Positions 1-12,300 of a stretch of DNA of 64,000 nt are shown piece after piece. The notes under the pieces were generated by a model. It searched no databases. It saw only the letters and a program-made list of their open reading frames with translations, and was not told the DNA's origin. This DNA comes from Agelas oroides (Eukaryota; Porifera; Demospongiae; Agelasida; Agelasidae): NCBI GenBank assembly GCA_949130485.1, contig OX422187.1, positions 4,550,159 through 4,614,158 of the forward strand, given 5' to 3'. Positions within the stretch are counted from its first letter, which is position 1. The number at the start of each line of letters is the position of its first letter. The position numbers and the translations under genes are program-made.

Positions 1-30
1 TATCAACAACAACAACAACAACAACAACTA
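1..30. repeat. (AAC)n microsatellite at window edge
   Basis: A run of CAA/AAC trinucleotides opens the window, downstream of the last recognised TMTC exon. It is simple repeat sequence with no coding signal. Confidence 0.8.
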
Positions 31-168
31 TGACATGAAATGGTCTAGAAATGAGCTTAAGGTATAGGATTTTATAAAACCACAGTATTGCAGAACAGTT
101 ACGGCTACACACTATCATATTATCTAATGCAACTTTACAACTATATTATTGTATTGCTGAAAGTTAAC

Positions 169-2163
169 CTCTAGTCGCTGTAGTCTTCCTAGCATAACAC
201 CCAGGGTGTAGTAGAACTGAGGTTGATCAGGCATGATTCTGATAGCTTCCATCATTGCAGCCTCTGCTTCTTTGTACATTTCTGCAACGGCACGTAAAGC
301 AAATCATGTAATTTACGTAACTCTTGATAATATAATACAACCAGATTAACTGATTTGCATAGCACTTTTTTTTTTGATGATGGCCACCCCCACCCAGTAG
401 TATATATGTCACTAAGGTAATTCTTGAGTGGTAGTACCACCAGTTCTCATTGTGTTCATCCGTGTAGCCCTATTTGGAGTGTCTTGCCTATGTGGCTTCC
501 TTTGTTGGTTCATGTATGTGGGGAGAACCTGGGAATGAGCCCACGTTGTTTCCCAAATGTAGACATCTACATAGTAACTAGCCTCGTTCCCAGGCCTCCC
601 CTGTTTTCGTTCTTCGGTTTGAGTTCAGTATAATACACGGACTTCTGCTTCCGTGTATTATACTGAACGCAAACTGAAGAACGAAAACGGGGGAGGCCTG
701 GGAATGAGGCTACATATTAACGACATTCATTTCAGGCCTGAAAATGACATGGTTGTTCCCACTTGTACTCATACTAACCACTTGTACATGGCTCACTTAC
801 TCATGTCCTCATACAACAGCCCCAAGTTATTCCATGAGTTTATGTGATCCTTCTGAAGAGCAATGGCTGACTTAAAGGCTGCAATGGCATCATTATGGCG
901 GCCAGTCTCAAGATACTGTATCCATGAAGAGGAGAGACAGTATCAAGATAATGCGTCTTGACACTAGTGAAGATTCATAAAACAATTCACTATAGTTATC
1001 ATGATGTGTTGCATGTAGAAACATTCATACCAGGTTTCCTAGGTTGTAGTAAGCGTCCGGGTACTTCTTCCTGTGTTGAATAGCAGTCTTGTAACTCTGC
1101 TCAGCCTCCTACATTTAGTTCAGGTTAGCAGAATGAATTTGGCATTCTTGACTATATACTAAAGGCTAGCACTTTCTTGAGACTATACCCATCACACACA
1201 CACACACACACATGCACACACACACACACATGCACACACACACACGCACACACACACACATGCACACACACACACGCACACACACACATGCACACACGCA
1301 CACACACACGGTGCACACACACGTGCACACACAACCTTTGACTGGTTCAGTGCTGCCTGCACAATTCCAAGGTTCATCCACGCTGCTGCAAACTCAGGGC
1401 TACAAATGTGCAGAGAAATACATTCTACAACTCTGTGATACACACTGTAAAAAATTAAGACAGACTAGGAGATTATAGCAGAAGACAAGAAGAACTTACT
1501 TGGCTTTCAGAGCCCTATGAAACATCTCTTCTGCTTCATGGGACCTGCTTGTTTCCTGGATATAACACATGGGCATGTATACTACTGCTGCTCAACAGTA
1601 CATAGGGATTGACCACTGACTAGTACGGTCACCTTCAGCAGGTTTCCAAGGTTATTGAGTGCTTGATCATACTCTGGATGGAGTCTGTAAGTGGAAACAG
1701 TGAAGCAGAAGTAATAGCTGAGTAACTAGCAAAGACAGCAGCATGTATTCAATGGTACTGTAGTCTCACAAAAGAGCAGCCACGAGTGGTGCATTTTACC
1801 TATTTGTCGAAGATAGGGGATGGGTACCTATTTGTAGGTGGGTGTGATTTTGTGAGACTATAGGTATGGATGGACCTGGTCAGTCATACGTGTAGTGTTG
1901 CCACATACCTGATGGCTTCTCTGTAAGCTATTTCCCCCTTTTCAGTCTGCCCACTGTCTGCTCTCACTTTACCAATGTTGTAGAAAACCTTGAGAGGTAT
2001 GAGTTAGAAAGTAATAAGTAGGTGGAAATATGTCACATCATGTATGTTGACATTAAAATTTCATATATAAAGCATACCTTAGCATTGTGAGGACAGACTT
2101 TGGCTCCAGACGTAAATAGTGACTCTTCAGTCAGCCATTCTGAGCTCCGCTAATAACACCATA

Positions 2164-2227
<64 letters not shown>

Positions 2228-5200
2228 GTGTGTGTGTGTGTACACCTTGATGATAGGGTCGTCATGCATTAGTGGGTAGTACTTAGTGATAATATCCGAC
2301 ACACGCAACTTAGGCGCAGTCTACATCTACTACCCCACAGTGTGCTGCCACAGCAATCATTCGTCCTAGAGAGTATATTGGCAGATATCAGCAAACATAG
2401 TTTAAACTTGCAACCGTGCATGGGAGAGGAAGGAGTATGTGAGAACATATACAAACCTGCGCTGATCTTATGAAGAACAGGAGTACCAGTGTCACCATAC
2501 TTAGTAACAGCAGCTTCAGTAACAGAGCAAGAAAGATGCAATAATGAAGCAGATGGCTAAATGACTTTCCCCCACCCCCTGCTTTCAGTTACTTTACTTC
2601 GCAGAATTTAAGAGATGAAGTACGTGATTGGCTTTTCAGATGGTATGAGGATATTTACATAATTAGGAATCTCATGAGCAGAAGGTGTTTCAAAGCCAAC
2701 TGAGAATTATTCCTTGAAATGGGACACATTTGAAAGGGTGTTGCTGGAATTGCTGGATACGTGGACATTCAATACTGCACTACATACACTGTTTAAGAGA
2801 TGCAACTGCATGTTGTCCTTTCACTTCACCTTTCTCCAGCGATATCTTGCCAGAGTGGATGTTCCCAGAGCCACAAGAAGGCAGTACCCTGCACTGGGGA
2901 GGTAGAGTACTCTCTCAGCCACAACAAACCCCACACGGAAGAAGAGGTTGGAGGCAGGAATGAAGGGAACCACCAACAGGACAACTGACATTGCAACAGG
3001 TCTGGAGGGTACAGAACAAGAACACATTCATGACAAACTAACACTTCCTATGTGGCCTTGTTCCCAAGCCCCGCCCAGATTTACATCTCCTCCAGTTTTG
3101 AAGAAAAATGTTCGCATGTAGGGAGAGCCTGGGAACATACAATTCTTCAACTGGATTCATATAGCTTTGCTGTTTCGGAAACAAGTATGAGGGTCGGGCA
3201 GTGAATTGCTTCTGAAATATTCTGCGTGCACTATCCATTGTCTGCATGGGGTACACTACCTACCCCAGACCAGTTGCTAGAACAAGAATACACTGTGATT
3301 GTGCATATAGGGTAGCTCATAGGTGTTGCCTGTGTGCAGAACACTATTAATTAACCTCTTAAACTCAGTTGGTTTTCCCAGCAGTACATAAACGCCCAGT
3401 GCACCAAAGGTGACCCAGAAGGCCATCACAGACATAAGTCTAGGGTCAGCAAGAGACTCCACCAGCTGGACACAGCCCATGGACCAGTCAAAACACAACC
3501 ACCATGGGCTCAGCAGCAGCCATGCATTAAGAGCGTAGATATAGTTGTAGCTCAGCACCTAGAGGGTCACATAATGGTGTTCTGAATTGTATACTTTCAA
3601 CTTATGCAAATGAATAGCATTGAAGGCTGTCTTGAAATGATTGTGCTGGTGATGTAGAATTAACATAGACTAAGGAATGTTTAATGCTATTACTTCAGCA
3701 GCTCCTTGTGGTACAAGTCAGCAGAGACGTTTGTTACAGCCTTGCACTTACATGTAACTACGAAAAGCACATTTGTGTGCAAAGAGTAGCAGCATTTACT
3801 GTAATGATCACATATGCCACTACAAAATAAATCAAAGACGTACATGTGTATACTCAATACTGTATGTACTCACTCTGGCTAGAAGGGACTCTGCAAATGA
3901 TGCAGGGTTGTCTACAGCTTGGAATTGTGGGGGGCCAGTGTCCATGAGCTGGATCCTTGCCCATAGTAGGAGTACTGTGCTGAGAACTACCACAGATATC
4001 CTTACAAGAAAGCCTTGCCACCTAGACTGTGGATGAATATTTATGCAGGGGAGGTAATTATAATATCAGCCTAGTAAATTGCATGTCCGCATTAGCACAG
4101 ATGTATTGTGCTTACAGCAGTCCTTTTGTACAAGTCTATCTTCATATGAACGACCACATCATATGCAACACAAACCCCCTGCATAATGGTGAGAGACAAA
4201 TATTACTGACTGCATTAATTGCGCATGACATTGCATACATATAACAAAGTATTGCATGGTATATAACACGTACAGTATAAGTGCACTACATTGATGTAAA
4301 CACTTGTGCATACCTATAACTTACCATGACACTCAGTCCTTGCTCTTTAAAGAGCATGGCGGTACTCCCCAGTAACACAGTGAGCAAAAGCCATAGCAGA
4401 GATATGCAACTGTCTGTGACAGAGAAAAGACACAGTATATAGTGTGTTCAGTAGTACTATATCCTTCCCTGCATGGTTGGTTGTTTTCACATATTGGTGC
4501 CAGGTGGCTGTAGTCTGATACTAATTATGTAAGACCCCTTTCCCCAATAGAGTTATGTCTATAAATACTGAGACATAATACTGACTATATCTGTACCTGT
4601 TTTACAACACTGTGCATAGGTCAGGAATGCACCAAAGAAGCACAGTGCTGAAGTCAGTTCAGCCCTTCCAACTACACCAGCCACCTATAATAGCAAAAAG
4701 AAGGATGCATGAACAATCAACGAACCACTTTTCCTTTTGAACCTGATAGATCACATGATATCTAGTGTTGAACAACATACACCAACACAGCAAATATACA
4801 TGCTCCTAGCAAAGCTGGGGGTGTGGGGGGATATTTCACTATTCACCCCACCTGCTAGCTTTTATGCATGCAATGACTCAAAGCCTCTTTTGTCATGTGC
4901 CTGCTTATGTGCTGCATGCAGATGCCTATCTTCATATCAATTTTCCACCTCGTTCACGGTACAGCTTCTCCTGTCTAACATACATAACCACACGTAGATG
5001 CTTGCTTTCCTGTTTGACATGGGCCAATAAACGAAGTTAAGACCCATCGTATTTAAGAAGAGATTAATAACACACTTCATTCCACCTTAAATGTGGGTCA
5101 ATATATATCTATGCTGTTGATGCTTCATTAACTTACACTCTCACTGTGAATTGGGTGTAGTGCAAACAGCACTGAAGCAAACAAAGTGCATGGAGACACA

Positions 5201-5700
5201 TGTTTTGTTTCAGTTCTTCTCCTCCATGGCCAGTCTCCCAGCAGGCAGCAGCACACCTCAAGAAACATTACAGAGGTAATGGCATGCAGGAATACATTTG
5301 TGAAGTGAAAGCCAAAGGGGACTCGTCCTCCAGCTAACCAGTAATTCCACCTAAAGGTCAGGACTGTCAGGGGCCGGTAAGACTTGTGGCTAGTTTTGTC
5401 GGTGATCTTTTTGCCCCAAAAGTCATCTGTAAAGACTTCAGTAAGTGGTGTCACTGGATCAATATCCTTGTTCCCAATTATGGCCTCACTGTCATCAAAC
5501 ACAAAGTCTCCCCCGCTGCTGTTCATGTAACAGAGAAATGCTACTGTGCAAACCAGGATCCTACACAATAGCCAGTGATTGCCAATGAGTGGAATTCGGA
5601 ATGGTACTTGCAGGGAGAGCATTGAAGGTTTCAAGCTTGTGCGAGTTGCTGTTGGGTTTTTCCGATGTTGGAATGTGTTCTGATGTACTTTTGAGTTCAT
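169..5700 (-). CDS. TMTC4: TMTC4-like transmembrane and TPR protein O-mannosyltransferase, 3' end off window
   Basis: TMTC proteins are ER multi-pass membrane enzymes that O-mannosylate cadherin-type domains. Exons in transcript order: 5700-5137, 4684-4597, 4409-4325, 4021-3874, 3558-3356, 3001-2830, then TPR exons 2139-2078, 1988-1909, 1684-1633, 1544-1500, 1399-1336, 1108-1031, 915-801 and 281-169. The first exon starts at the ATG at 5700. It shows the family's DD luminal motif (FVFDDSEAI), then [14 protein letters not shown], and ends in LHPIHSES, joining in frame to [10 protein letters not shown]. Later exons give [34 protein letters not shown] with [12 protein letters not shown], and [15 protein letters not shown]. 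The TPR exons contain [28 protein letters not shown] and [12 protein letters not shown]. The stretch 2240-2440, beside a (GT)n repeat, should hold the link between the last membrane exon and the TPRs, but no convincing exon was found. The resemblance is closest to TMTC4 from memory; another TMTC paralogue is possible. No stop codon is in the window. Confidence 0.9.
579..712. mobile_element. MULE-like MITE, hairpin, in TMTC intron
   Basis: An almost perfect hairpin begins TAGCCTCGTTCCCAGGCC and ends with its reverse complement. The flanks catagtaac and catattaac match at 8 of 9 positions, fitting a 9-bp target duplication as in Mutator-like elements. The same termini recur at 13754-14192 and 53220-53309, with shorter traces at 10556, 42252 and 45593. 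Confidence 0.8.
1193..1335. repeat. (CA)n microsatellite
   Basis: An interrupted CA repeat with TG and CG variants lies immediately downstream of the TMTC TPR exon at 1336-1399. Long open frames across it on both strands are repeat artefacts. Confidence 0.95.
2167..2241. repeat. (GT)n microsatellite
   Basis: A nearly pure GT repeat in a TMTC intron, close to the segment where one TMTC exon could not be placed. Confidence 0.95.
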
Positions 5701-6312
5701 TGTGATCTGTATGAGGTGCAGAAGTCACTAATTATCCCCCAAACAGTTTACATACGGTACCAAAAATCGCACTGCTCTGGGGTGCGTTCAGCTCATTCTG
5801 TTGCAAGTATATAAATAGCAGCGAAACAAGAACTACACTCATTGCTTTTGCGTTGAACAAAATCCACGTTCTTGAATTCTATGTACAAGCAACACGCCCT
5901 CCGGCATACAGAGCCCCGCCCCTGAGAGTTTGAAGCATATTATAACACTATCAACTACTGTCACCTGTGTTCCAGCTCTTTAATGCAGTAGGAGAGTCTA
6001 CCTACATCTGCAGAACTGTCATGGGCGCAAACTATGCTCCATCATACGGTGGCTGCAAAATTAATGGTGAGCATTGTTTAGAACTGTTTGGTTAACAGGA
6101 AGTGGGTGGGGCTGTTGAGAACAAGTACTGGGGACCCAGTTTATTGTCCTGCACTTACTTTCTGTTGTGACACACTCGTTACATTGCTTACCATGCTCCA
6201 GCTAAATAGCATTACAAATGAATACAAAAATTAATGGAAAGTTTCACTACAAATGCAGTTTATAGCCGCAGTAAAGTGCATGCCGGCCCTGCATTCAAAG
6301 TTAACCAGCTAG
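5701..6312. other. Intergenic between TMTC4 and glycoamylase-like gene
   Basis: About 600 bp with no coding signal. It should hold the TMTC4 promoter and the 3' end of the glycoamylase-like gene; both genes are on the minus strand. No clear core-promoter element was recognised. Confidence 0.5.
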
Positions 6313-7656
6313 TTAAATAGCATTCTGAAGGAAGAAGTCTTGCCCCAACAGTTTCCATGCATAACCCAGCAGAAGTGTTGAGAAATCCACTGATTGAATT
6401 GCTTCTGCCCTCCATTGCTTCTCCTCAAGAGAGCGCCGCCACAGGATTGTCTTGCCATCCACTTCATACGTGCAAACCTTATTGGTATAGAGATGGTTTA
6501 AGGTGTCACTGATGGGAATGAAGGTCGACTCTCGAGAGCGAAGAAAGTCGTCTGCAGGGAAGAACCCTGCAATAATGGGTGCAGAGTATACCAGCTCGCT
6601 GTTGTCCTCAATAGCAGTGGCTTTGTACCCGTCTGCAGGTGGATATGCACCAGCGCCACATCCCCATTGGTATGGTGCTTCTGTAGTGACCACGTTTGCA
6701 TATTTACTGTTCTTAAACACATTCCGGAAGTACAGCCAGTCTGCTCCTGCTGACTGATTCATAAAATCGGAGTAGTAGGAGTTGCGTGGAAAGAAACTTG
6801 TCATATAGTAGCAAAACTGTACCTCAAAACTTGAGGCAAACTGCCCTTTTCCTCGATCAGACCACAGTGGACCATAACGCCAGTAAACATTGGAAGTGGC
6901 CGTAGCTGCCTCAAGCGATGCTGGTGGGTTGCTGTAGTACTTGTCGAAGTATGCTGTTGCATTACTGCTCTTGTTGGTTTCCTGTTCAACTACTTTACCC
7001 ACATATGCTAGGATGAAATACTCATTGAATGGTTTGGTCAGTGGTGTTGGTACACCTTGCCCAGAGTCGGGGTCTATTTTCATGTACAACCACTCATCTT
7101 TTGCTACAGCTGCTCTCCACTCAATCCCCTGCACGAGTTCATTGACCTTCTCTGTCACTGTCGGATCCTTGAGGTAATTGCGGGCAAACATGGCTCCAGC
7201 AGCCAACAGCGCTGTGTCAACGGTGGATATCTCAGAATTCTTTTCTGCTGTTCCGTTCTCTGGGTTTAGGAAGTGCGCAAAAAAACCGTTGGGACTACGA
7301 GTGGGGACGAAACCCTCGACTTTCCCCAGCAAGGCATCCAGGGTTTCTGATGTAAGGCTAACCGCTTCCTCGTTACTGATGAGACCTAGGGCGTTCCCGA
7401 TGCACACAGTGACCATACCAAATCCTGTAGAACCGATGGAGATTTCACCGTCATTCCCCTGGTTGTCCGGCAGAGAGTAATGGTCGTAGTAGAGGCCAAC
7501 GCCCCCATTGTCAACTCGACGCATTTTGTCGTGGAAAAACTGAAAGGCATCGAGAAACGGTTCAGGTAGAGCTACTCGCTTCTCTTCCCACCAGAGTGAT
7601 GCTCCACTCAGATAAACGAGAACAAGCGAGACGCAAAGAGTGAACAGGACCCCCAT
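6313..7656 (-). CDS. Intronless secreted glycoamylase-like (GH144-type) protein
   Basis: A single uninterrupted frame of 447 codons. The ATG at 7656 is chosen because the frame upstream begins only with GTG, and because this Met opens a signal peptide (MGVLFTLCVSLVLVYLSGAS). Features of the glycoamylase-like fold (PF10091, including GH144 endo-beta-1,2-glucanases) are an (alpha/alpha)6-type layout, STVDTALLAAGAMFAR near residue 145, FNEYFILAYVGK near 210, PLWSDRGKGQF near 265, and WGCGAGAYPPADGY near 330 followed by an acidic DNSELVYSAPIIAGF segment. Predicted role: extracellular or lysosomal hydrolysis of a beta-glucan; the substrate is inferred only. Most relatives I know are bacterial. Lack of introns beside intron-dense genes fits horizontal transfer or retrocopying. 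Potential N-glycosylation sites (NGT, NKSS, NQS) suit a secreted eukaryotic protein. It is head-to-head with the PDE gene. Confidence 0.8.
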   Translation of the reverse strand: MGVLFTLCVSLVLVYLSGASLWWEEKRVALPEPFLDAFQFFHDKMRRVDNGGVGLYYDHYSLPDNQGNDGEISIGSTGFGMVTVCIGNALGLISNEEAVSLTSETLDALLGKVEGFVPTRSPNGFFAHFLNPENGTAEKNSEISTVDTALLAAGAMFARNYLKDPTVTEKVNELVQGIEWRAAVAKDEWLYMKIDPDSGQGVPTPLTKPFNEYFILAYVGKVVEQETNKSSNATAYFDKYYSNPPASLEAATATSNVYWRYGPLWSDRGKGQFASSFEVQFCYYMTSFFPRNSYYSDFMNQSAGADWLYFRNVFKNSKYANVVTTEAPYQWGCGAGAYPPADGYKATAIEDNSELVYSAPIIAGFFPADDFLRSRESTFIPISDTLNHLYTNKVCTYEVDGKTILWRRSLEEKQWRAEAIQSVDFSTLLLGYAWKLLGQDFFLQNAI

Positions 7657-8135
7657 CCTGCTTTCCTGCGTGTTTGACACTCAAGCCCCTCCCACGCAAC
7701 TTGGAGCGGACATGGGTGGGGCTGAAGTTATTCATTGGTATTCGTGTGCACCAGCACCCCACTTGCTCCGCTTAGCAGTGAGTTTACTAGCTAGTACTGT
7801 TTCAGTGAAATACTCGGTTCACCGTGCACGGTGACTGGGAGCTCCACGAAAAGGAAAAGAGTGAGCAGTAGGTCGCACAGAAGGTAGACTGCTGGTACTG
7901 AAGTGACCAGCCAGGTGTTTCGCTTCGCCTCTGACATAATCAACACAAATTCCGCATTGTCATGCGCGATCGATCGCTTACAATTACCTATGGCTATGGT
8001 CACATGAGCCGAAGGGCCAATCAAATTATTAATTTCAGCGCAAGTTGGCGGCTGCCTAGGCAATGAACGATACTTGCAGCTGCCTCAGTGAAAATCGCAG
8101 ATATCAGAGCTGGTCTAAAACTAAATCATCAGTGG
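7657..8135. promoter_or_regulatory. Possible bidirectional promoter region
   Basis: The glycoamylase-like gene (-) and the PDE gene (+) start 480 bp apart, head to head. The gap contains a CCAAT pentamer near 8017 and no repeat. Shared promoter function is inferred from geometry only. Confidence 0.35.
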
Positions 8136-9331
8136 ATGGCATCGATCGACTCGGAAAAACGGTTTATAGAAAACTGGTTGGATGGCCACGAGGACTATGC
8201 ATATTCTTTCGTGGAACGATGGCTCCAAGCTCACTCTCACCAGGCGCGTGCTTTGTTGGAGAAACTCTGCAACCAAGGGAGTACGACCATCACTAAACCC
8301 TTAGGAGCAGCATTGGAAGAAGGGAAGCTTCTAAATCACTGCATTAGTACTCCTAACCTTCACAGCAATCGCAAGAAAAGGTCCTCTTCGGAGCTTCGGA
8401 AAATGGATCGCCATCAATTGTTCATGGAACTTTTACAAGATGTAGTCTCTCCTGACATGGATGTGAACAGTCTTAGCCACAAGATTCTTGTCAATGTTCT
8501 ATTACTTACTAATGCTGACAGGTCTTCACTGTTTCTCATGGATAGAGGAACCGAAGACAACAATCCAGTATTGGTCTCTCGGCTCTTTGATGTAATGGAG
8601 GGTACGACTGTAGAAGATGCCGTGCATGAGGAGGCTGATGCGATCAAGATACCAGTGGGAGTGGGAATTGCAGGACACGCTGCAAAAACAGGAGAAACGA
8701 TCAATCTGCAGAACGCATATGAGGTGAGCAACTGCATATTGGCTATGCTGTTACAGTAGCTACCTCAATTCCATGGTCTGTGCTCTGTTTGTCTTTCTAT
8801 AAAGGACCCTCGTTTCAATACATCTGTGGATCGGTACACTGGCTACAAGACGAAGAGCATACTGTGCATGCCAATCAAGGCCCCAGATGGACAGGTAATA
8901 TTCTCCACAAGATTTTGAGCTATCACCACTGTTCATCCACTCTAGCGTAGTGTAGTTAGCTACCAATTTGCTGAAATATATTGTTTTGTCAAAAAATTCC
9001 CCTAACTGTGCAGTAATGCATAACATTTTTGATGGGTACATATGTAGAAGGGCTCTACTGGGATGAGTTGTACCGCTTTAGCATTCCGATTTGTATGTGC
9101 ATTTGTCTGTTTGGAGCCAAGTGTTTTTTCTAGAAATGTTGTTAAGGGGGATGGAATTGCTTGTATATGGAGAGAAGTTGGAAAGAGTACCTGGCTGACA
9201 GTATGTATCAGCTATATAGAGGATTAAACTTTACGTGCTCTGTGATACATCTGAGACCCATACATAATGCATTTACCTTGTACCTTAACAGAAAGCTCTT
9301 TGAGTAAGTAACCTTTTGTTTCTGTTTTTGT

Positions 9332-9367
<36 letters not shown>

Positions 9368-12300
9368 GGGGGGGGAGATCAAAAAAGGACATGAAAAAAA
9401 AAAGCAAAAACTGTTTAGGTACGTATATGCCCTGGGTGGATGTGCTTTTCATTTTTCAGGTGATTGGAGTGGCACAAGTGATCAATAAGAGCAAGGGAGA
9501 TGAAGTATTCACAAGGAAGGATGAAGAGGTAAAATAGAACACAGCCATACAAGCCCAACCATTGGCTATAGTACAAGAGCTTAAAATGAAGCTACAAAGA
9601 AGGCACAGAAGTAAATTAAGAAAGGCTAGCTAGCTAGACTAGCTCTTGTTATGTAAGCCTTAAGACACAGCGTTAGCCATTACAACAGTTAGCATAAAAC
9701 ATATGGCCTTGATCAACCTTAAAAGTTTAACATCTGACTGTAATCTATCTGTATAGCCAGCAAGGCTCCCTCTACCGGAGCTGTACGAACTTCTAAATGT
9801 TATCTGTACATACTTGTTGTTACCGTATCTCTTGCCTTCCTTAATTAAATTTTTTTCTTTTCTTTGGCAGGATTTTCGGACTTACCTCAACTTCTGTGCT
9901 ATTGGACTCCTCAATGCCCAGCTGCTAGACCAGAGCTTTACACTGTCAAGACAACTGCAGGTAGGTACTTAGCTACTTCAGAATTACAGATCCTCTTTTG
10001 GCCCACACCGGTATGAAACAGCGGTGACAGTAATACAGTGTTCCAAATGAAGAGACCATGCACATTTTGCATCTTCAAAAGGAAACTGTAGATTCTCTCC
10101 AAACTATGACAAGTTAGTGCTCTGTTATTGTAAGTAAACTGTTTGGAGCATAGATATGGCTTCTCAAACTATGTTGTTTGTTGAAGGGATTGAAACTTTT
10201 TGAGGTGGTGATTCCATAGTCAAGTAGCTTGGTGAGGAGTGATTGTTCGTAAATTAGTAGATTGAGAAATTGTTGTTGTTAATATACAGTGGAACCCCGC
10301 CTTACGGACACCCCTGAAAAACTTGGTTTTGTCCCAAATGCATTTACAAAGACTTAAAAAAACATTAAAAATGTAAAAAGATGTAGGGATGGCATGCCAA
10401 AAAGCATGCAAACAAGGTAGGGATAATGCATGAAAGCAAAGGTCAACATCTTGGCAAAGTCCCATCCCTACACCTTTTTCACACTACAGTTAGACAGTGC
10501 ATGGGGGTCTTCCTAAAACATACCACAAGTTCACAACCTTTACTGGCAGTTCATGGCTGTAGCCTCATTCTCAGGCCACTTCTTCCTCCCATGTGGCCTG
10601 GGAATGAGGCTAGTATGACCCTCAGCTATAGTGTGAAAAAGATGTAGGGATGGGGCTTTGCCAATATGTTGACCTTTGCTTTCATGCATTATCCCTACCT
10701 TGTTTGCATGCTTTTTGGCATGCCATCCCTACATCTTTTTACATTTTTAATGTTTTTTTAAGTCTTGTTTCTGTACTTTTTTGATGCTAATCTCAGTTAC
10801 AGTTAGACGTAAGCCTAAGAATATTTCTTTCAAGTGTAACCACAACACCAGAACTTGAAACGGCATTGACAGTTTAGTAGTAGTTCCAGGCATGTAATAA
10901 TAATGTGTAATATAGCCAGCTAGAACCTGATGAAGGGCCAACCGCTCTCCCTACCAAACTTTGTGAAACCAATTTCATGATTCAGTTATCATGACGACTG
11001 ACCAGCTGCAGCACAGAAAACTATCGTACTGACAACTGACCTTCCTAGCTAAAGCTGTGAGTAGGCTATTTTTAGTGTAGCTACAAGTAGCTTTAGGTAG
11101 CGCCTTACCTACGTGGTGTTCATAAGCCTTGCTCAATACCGTGGGGGGAAAAGCCCGTGCCAGCCATGCGTACTGCCGGCTGGCCATTTCGACTGTGTAC
11201 TAGTCTCCAATCTAGTCTCGTGCCCAGACCCTCCCCCGCACGTGCGAGAAAGAGGGTCTGGTGTTCTGAGCGACTTTTCTTGTCACAGCTCCCCGATCTG
11301 AGAGCTCGAATCAGATTGCAGAACGCGTAATTATTGCGATGACGTAAATCAAGCACGAGATCTAGTATGCATGCCGTGGATGGGGAATGCAATAGTTACA
11401 TTCTTTACGCCGTTCGACTCCGCCCCATGTGACAAGAAGAGTCGTTCAGAACACCAGACCCTCTTCCCGCTTTTCGGGGGTGGGGTCTGGGCACGAGACT
11501 ATCTCCAATCACCGTGGTCTTTGGTCTGGGAACGAGACTTCGTGTGCGCATGCGTACAAAATTAGAAAATGGCATCCTAAGCAACGGACAGCAGCTTCAG
11601 AGTGTTGTGAATGGCTTTTATTGACCAGGGTGAACTTGAAGCTATGAAGACGATGAGTGGTTGGGAAGCTGCGGGCTGTGATGAGCATCAGTTTCGTGCT
11701 AAAATCAAAGTAAGTGCTTGAGCCGTTTTCGAGTTATCGTTGTTTGAACAAAAGTCGTAATGAAGAAAGAAAGAAGATGAAAAATGGCACTTTTGCTATC
11801 GCACACTTTTGCGTTTAGCTGTCTTCCGCGTGGCTTTTGGCCACTTATATGAGTCTTGCTGATCATAAAGGCACTCAAAGAGGATGCCTGGGCGCTTAAA
11901 TAAGCTTTTAGCGTATTTGTGGTGAAGTTATACGGCTTTTGCTTAAGTATTGCATATATTGCGCGTCGGCGCCATCCCTACATAGAGAGTCTACCGACTC
12001 TCTGATAATTATGTTTGTGTACAATTAAAACCCCTGAAATGCAGAAACCCCATTTTCCGTAAAGTGGACAGGTTCCCAAGTCCCAACAGTACCTGAACTG
12101 TACAAAATTTATTTGATAATCCGGACACTTGTTTACTGCTTTCGTAAAATTGTGCGCCACATTCGGTGGATTCAAAGGCCGAGCATTATATTAACATAGT
12201 CGCTTATCGTGCCAGCCTTTCTCAGCCTCATATGGTAACAGAAAGGTCCGAAAATGCGGCCTCGTTGTGCTCACCAGCCCAGGTACACATTACCACGCCC

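Noticed and set aside
1152-1478. Small proteins rich in Cys/Val or His/Thr
   Set aside because: Translations of CA/GT microsatellites; the same applies around 15665-15950, 21447-21797 and 41186-41492.
2240-2440. TMTC exons reading [11 protein letters not shown] or MIAVAAHCG
   Set aside because: Splice sites are possible, but neither matches the family well nor joins its neighbours in a clearly consistent phase.
8063-8296. PDE start at the ATG at 8063
   Set aside because: That ATG opens a different frame lacking PDE similarity; the PDE frame has a stop at 8064-8066 and its first ATG at 8136.
11580-11960. Transposase of the pogo-like element
   Set aside because: Open stretches are short and show no DDE or helix-turn-helix motif.
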